Notes: generated from the letters alone by a model not told the origin. 64,000 bases of DNA from Dyadobacter sp. CECT 9275 (GCF_907164905.1 NZ_CAJRAF010000002.1:1240001-1304000), one strand, 5' to 3'. Counted from the first letter of the stretch, positions 16,577 through 25,109 are shown. A program made the numbers and translations.

Positions 16577-18471
16577 TGAAAACAATACTTTCAATACTTT
16601 TCACATTCGTTTCCATTCAGATTTACTCACAAGACACGCTAACACCAGAAGGGAAGCTCAGGTATCGAATCGGAATAATTAGAGGAACAAAGATTACACA
16701 GATGCCCAACTACGCCCTGAGTAATGCTTTGCGGGATATTGCTAACGCTGCGGTATCACGCGTTCCGTACGTAACTATGGCAGAACTAAGGGCAGGTAAG
16801 GCAGATACAGCTAGGGTTGTTGAAATTAATGAGGGAAAGAAATCTGGGAAATTTATATACGACCCCACAGACACCAGTTCCGCCGACGATTCTGTCCTGA
16901 CAATCAGGAACGGGGGCAGGCGCTATAAAAGACAGTACTCAGGACCTTTTAATGCGGCATGGATGGGTATAGTGGGAGATGGAACCACGGATGAGTCGGC
17001 TCTATGGCAGAAACTTTTAGATAATGCCGCCATTAAAGATATTTTTTTTCCATTACCCGAAGTATCCTACAGGATTAATTCGATCACAATACGTTCTAAT
17101 AAGACTATCACGTTTCAAGATGGAGCGGTGGTGCACGGGCTAGGGCTGCTGACTACCTACCAGCGCATGGTGAATATGGTGGACATCAGTAACGTAACTA
17201 TAAGGGGTTACAGAGTGGTTTTTAAAGACACAAAAACAGCTTATCCTGGTATTAATCCGACACCGAACAGTCAGCGGCATCTATTCCTAATTCAGGGGTG
17301 CTCCAACATTGTGATTGAAGGCATCGCTGCAAATGACAGTGGAGGTGATGGCTTCTACATTGGCGCCACGACTACTCAGAAGTTTTGCCAGAATGTGAAA
17401 TTAATAAACGTGAGTGCCGATAATAATAAGAGGCAAGGGCTTTCGATTGTATCAGGGAAATCGGTACATGTAACAGGATCATCTTTTACTGGGACAAAAG
17501 ACGATACCCCAGGTGCCGGGATTGATGTAGAACCAAACGCATCAGACGAATTTTTGCAGGACATACGCATTACTGACTGTAAAACGGGAAGCAATGAAGG
17601 TGGCGGGCTACTTATAGCCCTTAATGCTCTGAACGGCTCCTTAAACCCGGTAGATATTGTTGTCACGAATCACCACGATTATGCGAGTAGATACGGGTTC
17701 ATTGCCAGTCCGGCTATAGGTACAGCTTATGGTACGGTAATAATTCAGAACTCTACATGGGAAACCAACGGATTGCATAACGCACTTGTGAGTAATTACA
17801 GTGCGTCTTTCCCACGAATTAAGTTTGAAAATTGCCAGGGAATTAATGCAAACGAGGAAAACAGTGCTGCAACGACTTACGGAACAGCAATGATTGTATT
17901 TAGAGAAGCGGCAATGTCCGGTTCCACATACATCGGAAATGTTGAATTTAATAATTGCCGTGTTACTGAAACCAGGGCAACCAAACGGGTTAAAGTTGGT
18001 ATACTGGCCATTGATTACAACACAACCGCTAATCCTTCCGGGATGGTGAAAGACTGCATAATACATAATGCAAGATTTGATGGATTTACAGACTTCAACA
18101 AGATTTATGTTAAAGGTGAAGTTATAATACGCGATCCGGCAGGAGCTCTTTCATTTGGAGTTGGCAACTCAACACGAGCTTATGATTTCTACGCGTACGC
18201 CCCCCTTTTTCACAACGGAAATTCAACAGGACAAACACTAGTTAATTTGGCTGACGTACAGCCAGGCTTTCCGCAGGTAACTTTTGAAATACGTACTCAC
18301 AATCTGCTAATAATAGATCCGGCCTCAGGAGACAACATTTTACCTTTGTCTTCCGGTGCGGGAAAGAGAATATCAAGCGATGTAATCGGATCAAAAGTGA
18401 CATTATACAAACTATCAGCAGATAGTTGGATCATATCTGAGATTACAGGCACATGGACAGTGGAACCTTAA
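16576..18471 (+). CDS. Right-handed beta-helix tailspike, pectate-lyase-3-like, with signal peptide
   Basis: A 631-residue protein. Residues 1-19 look like a classical Sec signal ending IQIYSQ. After a small module shared with the preceding gene comes the start of a pectate-lyase-3/tailspike domain (FNAAWMGIVGDGTTDESALW, about residues 128-147). Many beta-helix turns follow (NIVIEGIAANDSGGDGFYIG, NVKLINVSADNNKRQGLSI, DIRITDCKTGSNEGGGLLI). The C-terminal 80 residues form a separate beta domain. It probably binds or cleaves host surface polysaccharide. The signal peptide is odd for a virion protein. It is the last plus-strand phage gene, convergent with the repressor. Confidence 0.75.
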   Translation: MKTILSILFTFVSIQIYSQDTLTPEGKLRYRIGIIRGTKITQMPNYALSNALRDIANAAVSRVPYVTMAELRAGKADTARVVEINEGKKSGKFIYDPTDTSSADDSVLTIRNGGRRYKRQYSGPFNAAWMGIVGDGTTDESALWQKLLDNAAIKDIFFPLPEVSYRINSITIRSNKTITFQDGAVVHGLGLLTTYQRMVNMVDISNVTIRGYRVVFKDTKTAYPGINPTPNSQRHLFLIQGCSNIVIEGIAANDSGGDGFYIGATTTQKFCQNVKLINVSADNNKRQGLSIVSGKSVHVTGSSFTGTKDDTPGAGIDVEPNASDEFLQDIRITDCKTGSNEGGGLLIALNALNGSLNPVDIVVTNHHDYASRYGFIASPAIGTAYGTVIIQNSTWETNGLHNALVSNYSASFPRIKFENCQGINANEENSAATTYGTAMIVFREAAMSGSTYIGNVEFNNCRVTETRATKRVKVGILAIDYNTTANPSGMVKDCIIHNARFDGFTDFNKIYVKGEVIIRDPAGALSFGVGNSTRAYDFYAYAPLFHNGNSTGQTLVNLADVQPGFPQVTFEIRTHNLLIIDPASGDNILPLSSGAGKRISSDVIGSKVTLYKLSADSWIISEITGTWTVEP

Positions 18472-18478
18472 TAGAGTT

Positions 18479-19054
18479 TTAAGCCAATCTCAACATTACC
18501 CCAACAACCCGGTAAACGCTGGTGATCATCATCCGCTCTAATTTAAATAGGGCGGATTTTTCATTTCCAAGGAAAATATAATCTGGATCTGAACTTTTGA
18601 AGTAGCCGATAAATGAACCTTCTTTGTGTGAGCACACAATCAGATTTTCAGGTACAAGCCGGTTGATAATGGTAAATCGAAGTGCTATCGTACTACCGGA
18701 TGGGATCGGGCCAAATGCCGGACCGGTATATTCGCAAATCTTATCGCAGTCTGAGAAAAGCCTGATGGTGTTTAATCCTTGAACAATCCCTTCAAGGTTC
18801 GTCCAGGAAACAGCCGGAATATGTTTTAAGCTTACGTGAGTTATTTCACCGGATCCTGTTTCCCACCACAGCGGGTTTACATTGAAAACATTTATGAGGG
18901 ATTCTGTTAATCTTTTAGGTATTTTTCTATGCCCGGATTCGATTAATGAATAATTTGCCTGGGTTATGCCGAGTTTGCTCGACATTTCTTCCTGGTTAAG
19001 TTCAAGATGCGTTCGTAAAATTTTAAGTCTCGCTGAATTCATATCAAGGCTCAT
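18479..19054 (-). CDS. Prophage repressor-like HTH protein with degenerate S24-like domain
   Basis: A 191-residue protein. Residues about 8-65 form an XRE/Cro-CI helix-turn-helix (LRTHLELNQEEMSSKLGITQ, YSLIESGHRKIP). The C-terminal half resembles the S24/LexA-type domain of CI-like repressors (GPIPSGSTIALRF, IGYFKSSDPDYIFLGN). The usual Ser of the GDSM motif seems to be replaced (TGPAFGP), so autocleavage is doubtful. It lies 17 bases downstream of the integrase on the same strand and is convergent with the tailspike. Expected role: lysogeny control. Confidence 0.75.
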   Translation of the reverse strand: MSLDMNSARLKILRTHLELNQEEMSSKLGITQANYSLIESGHRKIPKRLTESLINVFNVNPLWWETGSGEITHVSLKHIPAVSWTNLEGIVQGLNTIRLFSDCDKICEYTGPAFGPIPSGSTIALRFTIINRLVPENLIVCSHKEGSFIGYFKSSDPDYIFLGNEKSALFKLERMMITSVYRVVGVMLRLA

Positions 19055-19071
19055 AACGTTGAGTAAAATTT

Positions 19072-20217
19072 TTAGGAGTCTACCCTACTATTCCACTCGG
19101 ACAAAATTCTTTTTTCGTTTACAGATCCGTAATGCTTTACTTGCCTTGTAGAAGTATGCCCCAGCATCTTTGCTACTGTTTCATAGCTGAGTTTATATTC
19201 ATTAATACAAATATCAGTGAAAGTTTTCCGGGCAATCTTATTTGTCAGGTTCTTCTTAATTCCGACGGCCGCCGCGATCAGCTTCAAGTAGTCGTTTGAC
19301 TTCTGGCCGGATATTTTTGGAAGATTGTTGACACCTCCATATTTTTCAATAAGGTATGCGGGGTACCCATCGATTATAAAAATCGCTTCCTCTTTTGTTT
19401 TGATCCGTTTTATTTTCATCCACTCCCGGCCACCAAAAGTGTATCTTGAAGCGTCAGAGGCATTAATATAGTCTCCAATGTGAAGGCCGGTGTAACACAT
19501 AAAAAGAAAACTATCTACTACCTTCTGCAGCCGATCACTCCAATTGTGAGTTTTTAAAAGCTGAATTTCATGCTGATCCAGGCATGTGATATCAAGTTCC
19601 TTTTTCCATTCAAGTGAGATACCTTTAAAAGGGTTGCTTTCGACATAGCCCTCCCTTTCTCCGAATCTGAAAAGCCCAATACAAGCCTGAACGATTTTAT
19701 TGCAGTAATCGGTGTGAAATTCGCGAGCCCGAAGCCATTTCCAGAACCCTGTGATGTGCCGACGCTCTATACTCTCAACGTCTTGATCCTTTTTGATATA
19801 TTCCTGCAGATATCTAAAACACCTGGTGTAGCGGTCAATGGTGGCAGCCGCCCGGTCTTTACTTTTTAGCTCAGAAAGAAATAACTCACCCATTTTTGAA
19901 AGTTTACAGCTTACCTCTTTAATACCCAAATAAATTTCCCGTACCTCGTTTGCGTTTAAATATTTGCCCTTTGATCTTGCCGCCAGGTAAATTTCGTTCA
20001 ACTCCGACCGGATCATTTCCAGCTTCATGTTTATGTCCTGGACTCTTTGGGTTGTCCCTTTTACTCTTTGTTTTTTGCTATCCCACTTTTCGGGCTCAAT
20101 AGAAACGCCGACAGCAAATTCATTTGCCTTAATACCGTTGATTGTAATTCTGCAATTTACCGGGCACGTCCCGATACTATTAATTCTTGCTTTCCTGATC
20201 ACAAATCGGATACGCAT
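19072..20217 (-). CDS. Prophage tyrosine integrase, first catalytic Arg replaced by His
   Basis: A 381-residue integrase with an N-terminal arm-binding domain, a SAM-like core-binding domain (about 105-200) and a C-terminal catalytic domain. Box I reads CYTGLHIGDY, with His246 where the family has Arg; the codon is CAC, one change from CGC. Box II reads NKIARKTFTD, keeping Arg but with Lys in the usual His position. The later LGHTSTRQVKHYGSV keeps the His and the nucleophilic Tyr. It should recombine the phage into the tmRNA gene, 218 bases from its start. The substitution could reduce or abolish activity. The repressor gene follows it. Confidence 0.88.
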   Translation of the reverse strand: MRIRFVIRKARINSIGTCPVNCRITINGIKANEFAVGVSIEPEKWDSKKQRVKGTTQRVQDINMKLEMIRSELNEIYLAARSKGKYLNANEVREIYLGIKEVSCKLSKMGELFLSELKSKDRAAATIDRYTRCFRYLQEYIKKDQDVESIERRHITGFWKWLRAREFHTDYCNKIVQACIGLFRFGEREGYVESNPFKGISLEWKKELDITCLDQHEIQLLKTHNWSDRLQKVVDSFLFMCYTGLHIGDYINASDASRYTFGGREWMKIKRIKTKEEAIFIIDGYPAYLIEKYGGVNNLPKISGQKSNDYLKLIAAAVGIKKNLTNKIARKTFTDICINEYKLSYETVAKMLGHTSTRQVKHYGSVNEKRILSEWNSRVDS

Positions 20218-20284
20218 TCGGATGATTTTTTTAAGAAGGTGAGCATTTTGCTGAGTTTAGGTGAAAAACTAAATCAACAAAAGA

Positions 20285-20358
20285 CTACCATCGTCTTTAG
20301 GCTACCATTTTTGCGCCTACCATCGCGACAATTTATATTGCTTACAAATTAGACTACC
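20285..20358. repeat. CTACC(A/T) direct repeats, possible integrase arm sites
   Basis: The heptamer CTACCAT occurs at 20285-20291, 20302-20308 and 20317-20323, with a related CTACCTA at 20354-20360. They lie between the integrase start and the tmRNA end, where arm-type integrase binding sites of an att region are expected. The assignment is inferred from spacing and position. Confidence 0.45.
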
Positions 20359-20383
20359 TATACTATTTTGCCACCAAAAACGG

Positions 20384-20419
20384 TGACGCAGGCAAGTCAT
20401 AATTCGCTTTCCTGCGTCA
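20384..20419 (-). terminator. Stem-loop after tmRNA, probable terminator
   Basis: TGACGCAGG (20384-20392) and CCTGCGTCA (20411-20419) form a perfect 9-base-pair stem with an 18-base loop. On the minus strand it lies just downstream of the tmRNA and is followed by CCGTTTTT. It would serve as a factor-independent terminator of ssrA, and also lies inside the presumed attachment region. Confidence 0.55.
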
Positions 20420-20432
20420 TAAAAAGGGAACT

Positions 20433-20480
20433 TGTGGAGACGGAGGGATTCGAACCCTCGTCCAGAACAGGGAAACCCTG
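20433..20480. other. Presumed attachment site (attR) at the tmRNA 3' end
   Basis: The integrase and the candidate arm repeats abut the 3' end of ssrA. Phages of this layout usually recombine within the T-arm/acceptor portion, restoring the gene from phage DNA. The exact core cannot be drawn because the other junction lies left of the window. Limits given are approximate. Confidence 0.45.
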
Positions 20481-20803
20481 CGCCTTCTACATGCTTATCC
20501 GTGATTTAATTTTCGAGCCTGACAAGGTTCACGGCGGACCCGCGTCATAGCCTTAGATAATGGTGTCTCGTTGGATTTCCTTATCACTATTCCAACCAGC
20601 GCTGCGGTTCGACACCTCTGGACCCATCCGGCAGCACGTGGGATGGAGAGATGATGGCATTTGGTTAATCCTCCGGATTAAGCAGCCATGGCGTAGTTAG
20701 ATTCGCCAGTTATTGTTTGAGAATATTATTTCCGGGAGGTACTCTCAACTCCCGACATGCTTACACACAGACCTTCAACCCGCTGTCAATACCGGTCGCC
20801 CCC
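20435..20803 (-). ncRNA. ssrA: Transfer-messenger RNA (tmRNA)
   Basis: The gene rescues stalled ribosomes by adding a degradation tag. On the minus strand the 5' end GGGGGCG (20803-20797) pairs with CGTCTCC at the 3' end (20442-20436), followed by A and then CA, so a full CCA tail is not encoded. The T-arm GGGTTCGAATCCC is intact. The tag frame reads GGC GAA TCT AAC TAC GCC ATG GCT GCT TAA at 20707-20678, giving GESNYAMAA, close to the usual Bacteroidota tags. The length of 369 bases is normal. The tRNA-like end facing the integrase is intact, so the prophage restored the gene after insertion. Confidence 0.95.
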
Positions 20804-21542
20804 TTATTTAGAAAGACCTCACAGCTCGCAGCCCTGATAACTGCCAGGTAAAGTATTAATGCTATGAATTTACATTTTTGATACCAGATAAGTTCATTAT
20901 TTTCCAGGCATTTTTTACAGCCGCCTTACGATACATCGCTATAAGCTGGTTACCAAAGAGATAAAGAAAGTAAAATCTCCTGTTCCTCATTTTGCCAAGC
21001 CTTCTTCCGCTTATGACAATGGTCCATCTAAAAAGTTGTCCCTCACTTAAACTTCTTAAACACCCTGCCCGCAAAGCCAGCAGGGTGTTAACTATACAAC
21101 CTTAAAACCCAATTTCTTTTATTTCAATACTGATTACCGCTGCTACGTGGTCGTGCAGGATTCGATGTCCAAATATATTGGAAATAATCCTAAATTTGGA
21201 ATAATTCCTTATTAATATTTTCAGTAAAATTATTTCGAAGCGGTTACAACCATTTTAACAGACTCCATGTCATTGTATAACACTGCACAACGCCAAGCTG
21301 GTACCTGCGAAATTGAGATTCATATATATAATAGTGGGGTTATTTGGTAAAGACCTGTGATATTTTCGCAGGTCTTTTTCCAACTGCCAAAATCATGCAT
21401 GCGGCACGGTATTCGCCCGGCTAATCTCTCATCAAAGAGCCTGAGGAATATACCTCTAATAAATAAACAACATTTCTTCCCTTCCGGCCTTTTCTGAATG
21501 AATTTTGCTTTAAATTTCGGATTGTAACCGTAAGGAAATCCT
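20804..21542. other. 739-base intergenic region; holds a possible small RNA
   Basis: No convincing protein gene. A 70-codon minus-strand frame (20862-21074) lacks any recognisable feature and is not called. On the plus strand TAAATTTG (21191-21198) matches the Bacteroidota -7 consensus TAnnTTTG, though no good -33 element is placed. A terminator-like hairpin lies at 21349-21377. Together they could bound a transcript of about 175 bases. The left end should contain the ssrA promoter on the minus strand, which I could not assign. Confidence 0.5.
21349..21382 (+). terminator. Factor-independent terminator in the region before the azurin gene
   Basis: AAAGACCTG (21349-21357) pairs with CAGGTCTTT (21369-21377), loop of 11 bases, continuing into TT on the plus strand. 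The U-run orientation fits plus-strand transcription, yet no plus-strand gene lies upstream, which suggests an unannotated RNA. Confidence 0.6.
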
Positions 21543-22679
21543 ATGCCTAAACCTAAGATTTATTTTTTGCCGTTCATTTTCATTTTGCTTTTTTCAGAAA
21601 TATGCCTTGCACAAACGGATCCTGAAACTGTAATTACTATTAAAGCCATTGCCGGCTTACAGTTTGATCTGGTAAGATTTAAGGTAAAACCCGGAGCGCC
21701 CGTCAAGCTTATTTTCACTAATACGGACGACATGAGCCATAATCTGGTGATCAGCCAGCCGGGCTCAAGAGAGGAGATTGTGAATTTGGCGCTGGAACTT
21801 GGAGACCGTGGACCGGCCATGAACTTCGTTCCCGAAACGCCCAAAATTCTCTGGTCGTTACCGGTACTCGCCCCTGAGGAAACAAAAACTATTACATTCA
21901 CCGCGCCGAAGAATCCGGGGGTATATCCTTATGCATGTACTTACCCTGGTCATGGTTTTGTCATGTATGGTGCTATGTATGTCACAACAGACGAGATGCC
22001 CGCGATACAGCGGGACCTTCATATCCCTGAAACGAGACGTACAGTGGCAAACGCAACCTCCAGCTCAGACCATAACCACAGCACCAGGCCTCGCTCCGAT
22101 TCTCTTAAAAAACAGCACCCTTATCGGCTGATTGCTCCGTATATACACCGCGTGTTTATTGAAAATGCCGGTCCGGCAGCCATTGCCGTCCATCTGCCTC
22201 AGCAGTTATCCTATTGCTGGGATGCTGGTGCATGCAGGCTGCGTTTCGCCTGGGAAGGAGAATTTCTGGACAACACAGCCTTCTGGAAAGGGCACAAAGA
22301 TGCGGACGTAAAAATATTAGGAAACATTTTTTATCAGGATAAAACCTTGTTTCCGCTTCGGTTGGGCAATGAAAAATCAATCCCGGTTGTAAAATTTAAG
22401 GGATACAGCCTCATCAACAGATACCCCGAGTTTCATTATACCCTAAACGGGGTAGATGTATACGAACTGATTTTACCAAAAAAAGATGGCTCGGGATTGG
22501 TGAGGACTTTCCGCATTCCGAAGGTATCCGGTCCGGTGTGGTTTGCCTTTAATGAGGACGACGGGATTACCTATTCTACCATTAAAGGTGAACAACAAAA
22601 AGGAAAGATCAAATTGTCGGCAGCCCAGGCTACCCGGTTTACCATTACCATGACCAAAAGGAAAGACTCGAAATTATGA
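21543..22679 (+). CDS. Exported azurin/plastocyanin-type copper protein with C-terminal extra domain
   Basis: A 378-residue protein with a signal peptide ending LCLAQ (about residue 24). Residues 25-155 form a type-1 copper domain with ligands His66 (DMSHNL), Cys132, His137 and Met141 in the exact azurin spacing (ACTYPGHGFVMYG). After a polar linker, residues 195-370 form a second beta domain with FAWEGEFLDNTAFWKGH, a block also found in Bacteroidota and Planctomycetota heme/dehydrogenase proteins. It should carry electrons in the periplasm. It overlaps the next gene by 4 bases, so the following propeller protein is its likely partner. Confidence 0.8.
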   Translation: MPKPKIYFLPFIFILLFSEICLAQTDPETVITIKAIAGLQFDLVRFKVKPGAPVKLIFTNTDDMSHNLVISQPGSREEIVNLALELGDRGPAMNFVPETPKILWSLPVLAPEETKTITFTAPKNPGVYPYACTYPGHGFVMYGAMYVTTDEMPAIQRDLHIPETRRTVANATSSSDHNHSTRPRSDSLKKQHPYRLIAPYIHRVFIENAGPAAIAVHLPQQLSYCWDAGACRLRFAWEGEFLDNTAFWKGHKDADVKILGNIFYQDKTLFPLRLGNEKSIPVVKFKGYSLINRYPEFHYTLNGVDVYELILPKKDGSGLVRTFRIPKVSGPVWFAFNEDDGITYSTIKGEQQKGKIKLSAAQATRFTITMTKRKDSKL

Positions 22680-24163
22680 GAGCATTCATCACAATTATTT
22701 TCATCAGTTGCATATTATCTTTCTTAGGGCATCATCAGGTTACAGGACAGACCGTTCTGCAGAATTCTTATCAGATAGAAAACATTACTACACCCGACGG
22801 GTTATTCCCCGAAACCGGTGCAATTGACTTTTTGCCTGACGGCAGGCTCATCGCCTGTTTTTTAAGAGGAGAGGTAATGATTTATAATACCCGCGACAAG
22901 ACCTGGAAATTATTCGCCGAAGGTTTGCATGAACCACTCGGCATATCGGTTATCAGCAATTCGGAAATACTGGTGATCCAGCGCCCCGAACTCACCCGTT
23001 TAAAGGACACCGATGGCGACGGGCAGGCGGATCTGTACGAAACCGTAAATGACGATTTCGGAATTTCAGGTAATTATCACGAATATAACTATGGCCCGCT
23101 GAAAGATAGCAAAGGCAATTATTTTCTTGGGCTTAATACAGGCTCCTATGCCGGGAGGGTCATGAAAGAATACAGGGGAAAACGGGATACCATCGGCCAT
23201 GCTTACAAAGGCCAGATGTTTTCACCAGTCTCTTACCGGGGATGGATCATGCAGCTCACGTCAAAAGGGCAGCTCATTCCCTATGCAAGCGGTCTGCGTT
23301 CTCCGAACGGACTTGCCCTGGACGCCAGCGATAACCTGTTTGTGACAGACAACCAGGGCGACTGGGTAGGGACTTCCCCTCTTTACCATATCCAGAAAGG
23401 CAGATTTTACGGACATCCTGCCAGCCTGGTTTGGGAGAAAAACTGGGCAAAAGGAGATCCTATACAACTGCCCGTTGAAGAACTTGACAAATTGAGAACC
23501 AAAGCCAGTGTTTTATTTCCGCACAACATAATAGCCAACTCGGCAACTCAGCCGATTTTCGATTATACCAAGGGAAAATTCGGCCCTTTTTCGGGACAAA
23601 TGTTTGTGGGGGATATGAATACCGGTCGGCTGGTGAGAGTATTGCTGGAAAAGATCAATGGTGAGTTCCAGGGTGCTTGCCTTCCCTTTCTGGACGCACA
23701 GGGATTACACAAAGGCAATAACCGGCTCGCTTTCGCTCCGGACGGGAGCTTATGGATAGGACAGGCGGAGCATGGCTGGGCTGGAGACAAAGGAATTCAA
23801 CGGATTGTTTTTACCGGCAAAAACCCGGCGGATATCCTCAGCATGAACCTCACAGAAACAGGTTTTGACATTAGCTTCACCAAAAAGATGGATCAGGCCA
23901 GTGTTTCTGATTCGGCCAACTATCATTTCCGGCAATACTATTACGAGTACCATGCCAAGTATGGTTCTGACCAGTTTGGCCTTAAAAATGTTCCGGTTTC
24001 AGACATCAAGGTTTCGGCTGATGGCCTGAGGGTGTCGATTTCTTTGGCTTCGCTGACGCCGGGTTTTGTTTACGAACTAAAACTGGGTGATATCAAGGCT
24101 GCTGATGGCGATCCTCTGGCGAGTAAGGTGATTTGTTATACACTGAACAATCTAAAAAAATAA
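22676..24163 (+). CDS. Exported beta-propeller dehydrogenase-like protein
   Basis: A 495-residue protein with a signal peptide ending VTGQ. The body resembles the putative membrane-bound dehydrogenase/sugar dehydrogenase-like propeller families: TGAIDFLPDGRL, RLKDTDGDGQADLYET (a calcium-like loop at about 113-128), YGPLKDSKGNYF, GLRSPNGLALDASDNLFVTDNQGDW, LAFAPDGSLWIGQ. The last about 100 residues are an Ig-like domain (FDISFTKKMDQASVSD). No cytochrome CxxCH is present. I infer a periplasmic oxidoreductase that may pass electrons to the copper protein encoded upstream; the substrate is unknown. Confidence 0.7.
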   Translation: MRAFITIIFISCILSFLGHHQVTGQTVLQNSYQIENITTPDGLFPETGAIDFLPDGRLIACFLRGEVMIYNTRDKTWKLFAEGLHEPLGISVISNSEILVIQRPELTRLKDTDGDGQADLYETVNDDFGISGNYHEYNYGPLKDSKGNYFLGLNTGSYAGRVMKEYRGKRDTIGHAYKGQMFSPVSYRGWIMQLTSKGQLIPYASGLRSPNGLALDASDNLFVTDNQGDWVGTSPLYHIQKGRFYGHPASLVWEKNWAKGDPIQLPVEELDKLRTKASVLFPHNIIANSATQPIFDYTKGKFGPFSGQMFVGDMNTGRLVRVLLEKINGEFQGACLPFLDAQGLHKGNNRLAFAPDGSLWIGQAEHGWAGDKGIQRIVFTGKNPADILSMNLTETGFDISFTKKMDQASVSDSANYHFRQYYYEYHAKYGSDQFGLKNVPVSDIKVSADGLRVSISLASLTPGFVYELKLGDIKAADGDPLASKVICYTLNNLKK

Positions 24164-24224
24164 TTCGTAGCGTTCGCAGAATAATGAAGTGAGAAGCAAA
24201 CCCCTTGCTGCATAGTTCTGACTG

Positions 24225-24272
24225 GTGTATATCAAAAAACCTGGCTTTACCGCCAGGTTTTTTGATATACAC
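24225..24272. terminator. Bidirectional terminator, perfect 21-base-pair hairpin
   Basis: Arms 24225-24245 and 24252-24272 are perfect reverse complements with a 6-base loop (TTTACC). The stem contains an A-run on one side and a T-run on the other next to a GC-rich tip (CCTGGC/GCCAGG), so it can work for the plus-strand gene ending at 24163 and the minus-strand Hsp20 gene ending at 24277. Confidence 0.85.
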
Positions 24273-24276
24273 GTCA

Positions 24277-24747
24277 CTAATTCACGTTCACCTCTTGTGC
24301 CGGCTTGTTGGTTTCCGGATTTTTGGGCAGGGTTACTATAAGTACCCCGTCCGTATAATCAGCACTGATGTTTTCAGTCAGTACTTTGCCGTTCAGCTGG
24401 AAAGAGCGTTCAAAAGAGCCCGGCTCATATTCTTGATAGGTATATTTGTTTGCGCTGTCACCTGCTTCCGGAGCTGCGTAGGCGATGGTGAGTACATCAT
24501 TGCTGACGGATACCTTAAAATTACTTTTGCTGAGACCCGCAGCATAGAGCGAAATCTTAAAGGAAGATTCGTTGTCTTCTATATTAGCCGCTTTTCTGTT
24601 TAAAAACTGGCCGCGGAATGCCTCTTTCCAGGGTGCTTTTCCACCAAATTGTCCTGAAAACATTTTACTGAAAGGGCCGCATCCTCTGCCACCTCTGAAT
24701 CCAAATCCGTGATGATGATGTGTATCTGCTGTTTGCTGGTTGTTCAT
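24277..24747 (-). CDS. Hsp20/alpha-crystallin-type small heat-shock protein
   Basis: A 156-residue protein. The N-terminus is His/Gly-rich (HHHHGFGFRGGRGCGP), which could bind metal. Residues about 58-145 form the alpha-crystallin domain (FKISLYAAGLSKSNFKVSV, YEPGSFERSFQL, ISADYTDGVLIVTLPK). Such proteins bind unfolding proteins without ATP. It is downstream of a small membrane-protein gene on the same strand (65-base gap), probably one operon. Confidence 0.88.
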   Translation of the reverse strand: MNNQQTADTHHHHGFGFRGGRGCGPFSKMFSGQFGGKAPWKEAFRGQFLNRKAANIEDNESSFKISLYAAGLSKSNFKVSVSNDVLTIAYAAPEAGDSANKYTYQEYEPGSFERSFQLNGKVLTENISADYTDGVLIVTLPKNPETNKPAQEVNVN

Positions 24748-24812
24748 GACTTTACTTGTTTTTGAATTGAATAATTGTTTGTTAAGAATGGAAGCGCCAA
24801 TGGCCTCTGGTG

Positions 24813-25109
24813 TTAATTAATTGGGATAATGGTTTGCTGCGAAACATTTGCACGAACCGTTATCGGTCCCGTCCACTGATTACGGTCTGCCGACGGAGTG
24901 ATCCCGCCGCTAACATAGGCGCTGTGCTGTCCGGCGTGCAGTCGGTAAGCGGGCCTCCCAGCCATACGGCGAACCAAAGCGATCACCCCGCCGACGAGCA
25001 AAATACCGACCAGTAATTTGAAGAGCATGATCATAATAAAAGACACCAGGCCTACAATTACGGTGGCGCCAATAAGGCGGGGGAATATGAAACGAAGGTT
25101 ATTTCTCAT
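24813..25109 (-). CDS. Small membrane protein upstream of hsp20
   Basis: A 98-residue protein with one or two closely spaced hydrophobic helices (about residues 12-46, VIVGLVSFIMIMLFKLLVG and ILLVGGVIALV), followed by a basic stretch and a polar tail (PSADRNQWTGPITVRANV). No family is recognised. Its place before hsp20 suggests a stress-linked membrane protein. Confidence 0.6.
   Translation of the reverse strand: MRNNLRFIFPRLIGATVIVGLVSFIMIMLFKLLVGILLVGGVIALVRRMAGRPAYRLHAGQHSAYVSGGITPSADRNQWTGPITVRANVSQQTIIPIN

Noticed and set aside
20368..20550. 60-codon plus-strand frame
   Set aside because: It lies mostly within the 3' part of the tmRNA on the opposite strand; the RNA structure and tag are decisive.
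20862..21074. 70-codon minus-strand frame upstream of tmRNA
   Set aside because: No export signal, domain, start-site signal or neighbour support; composition like non-coding DNA.
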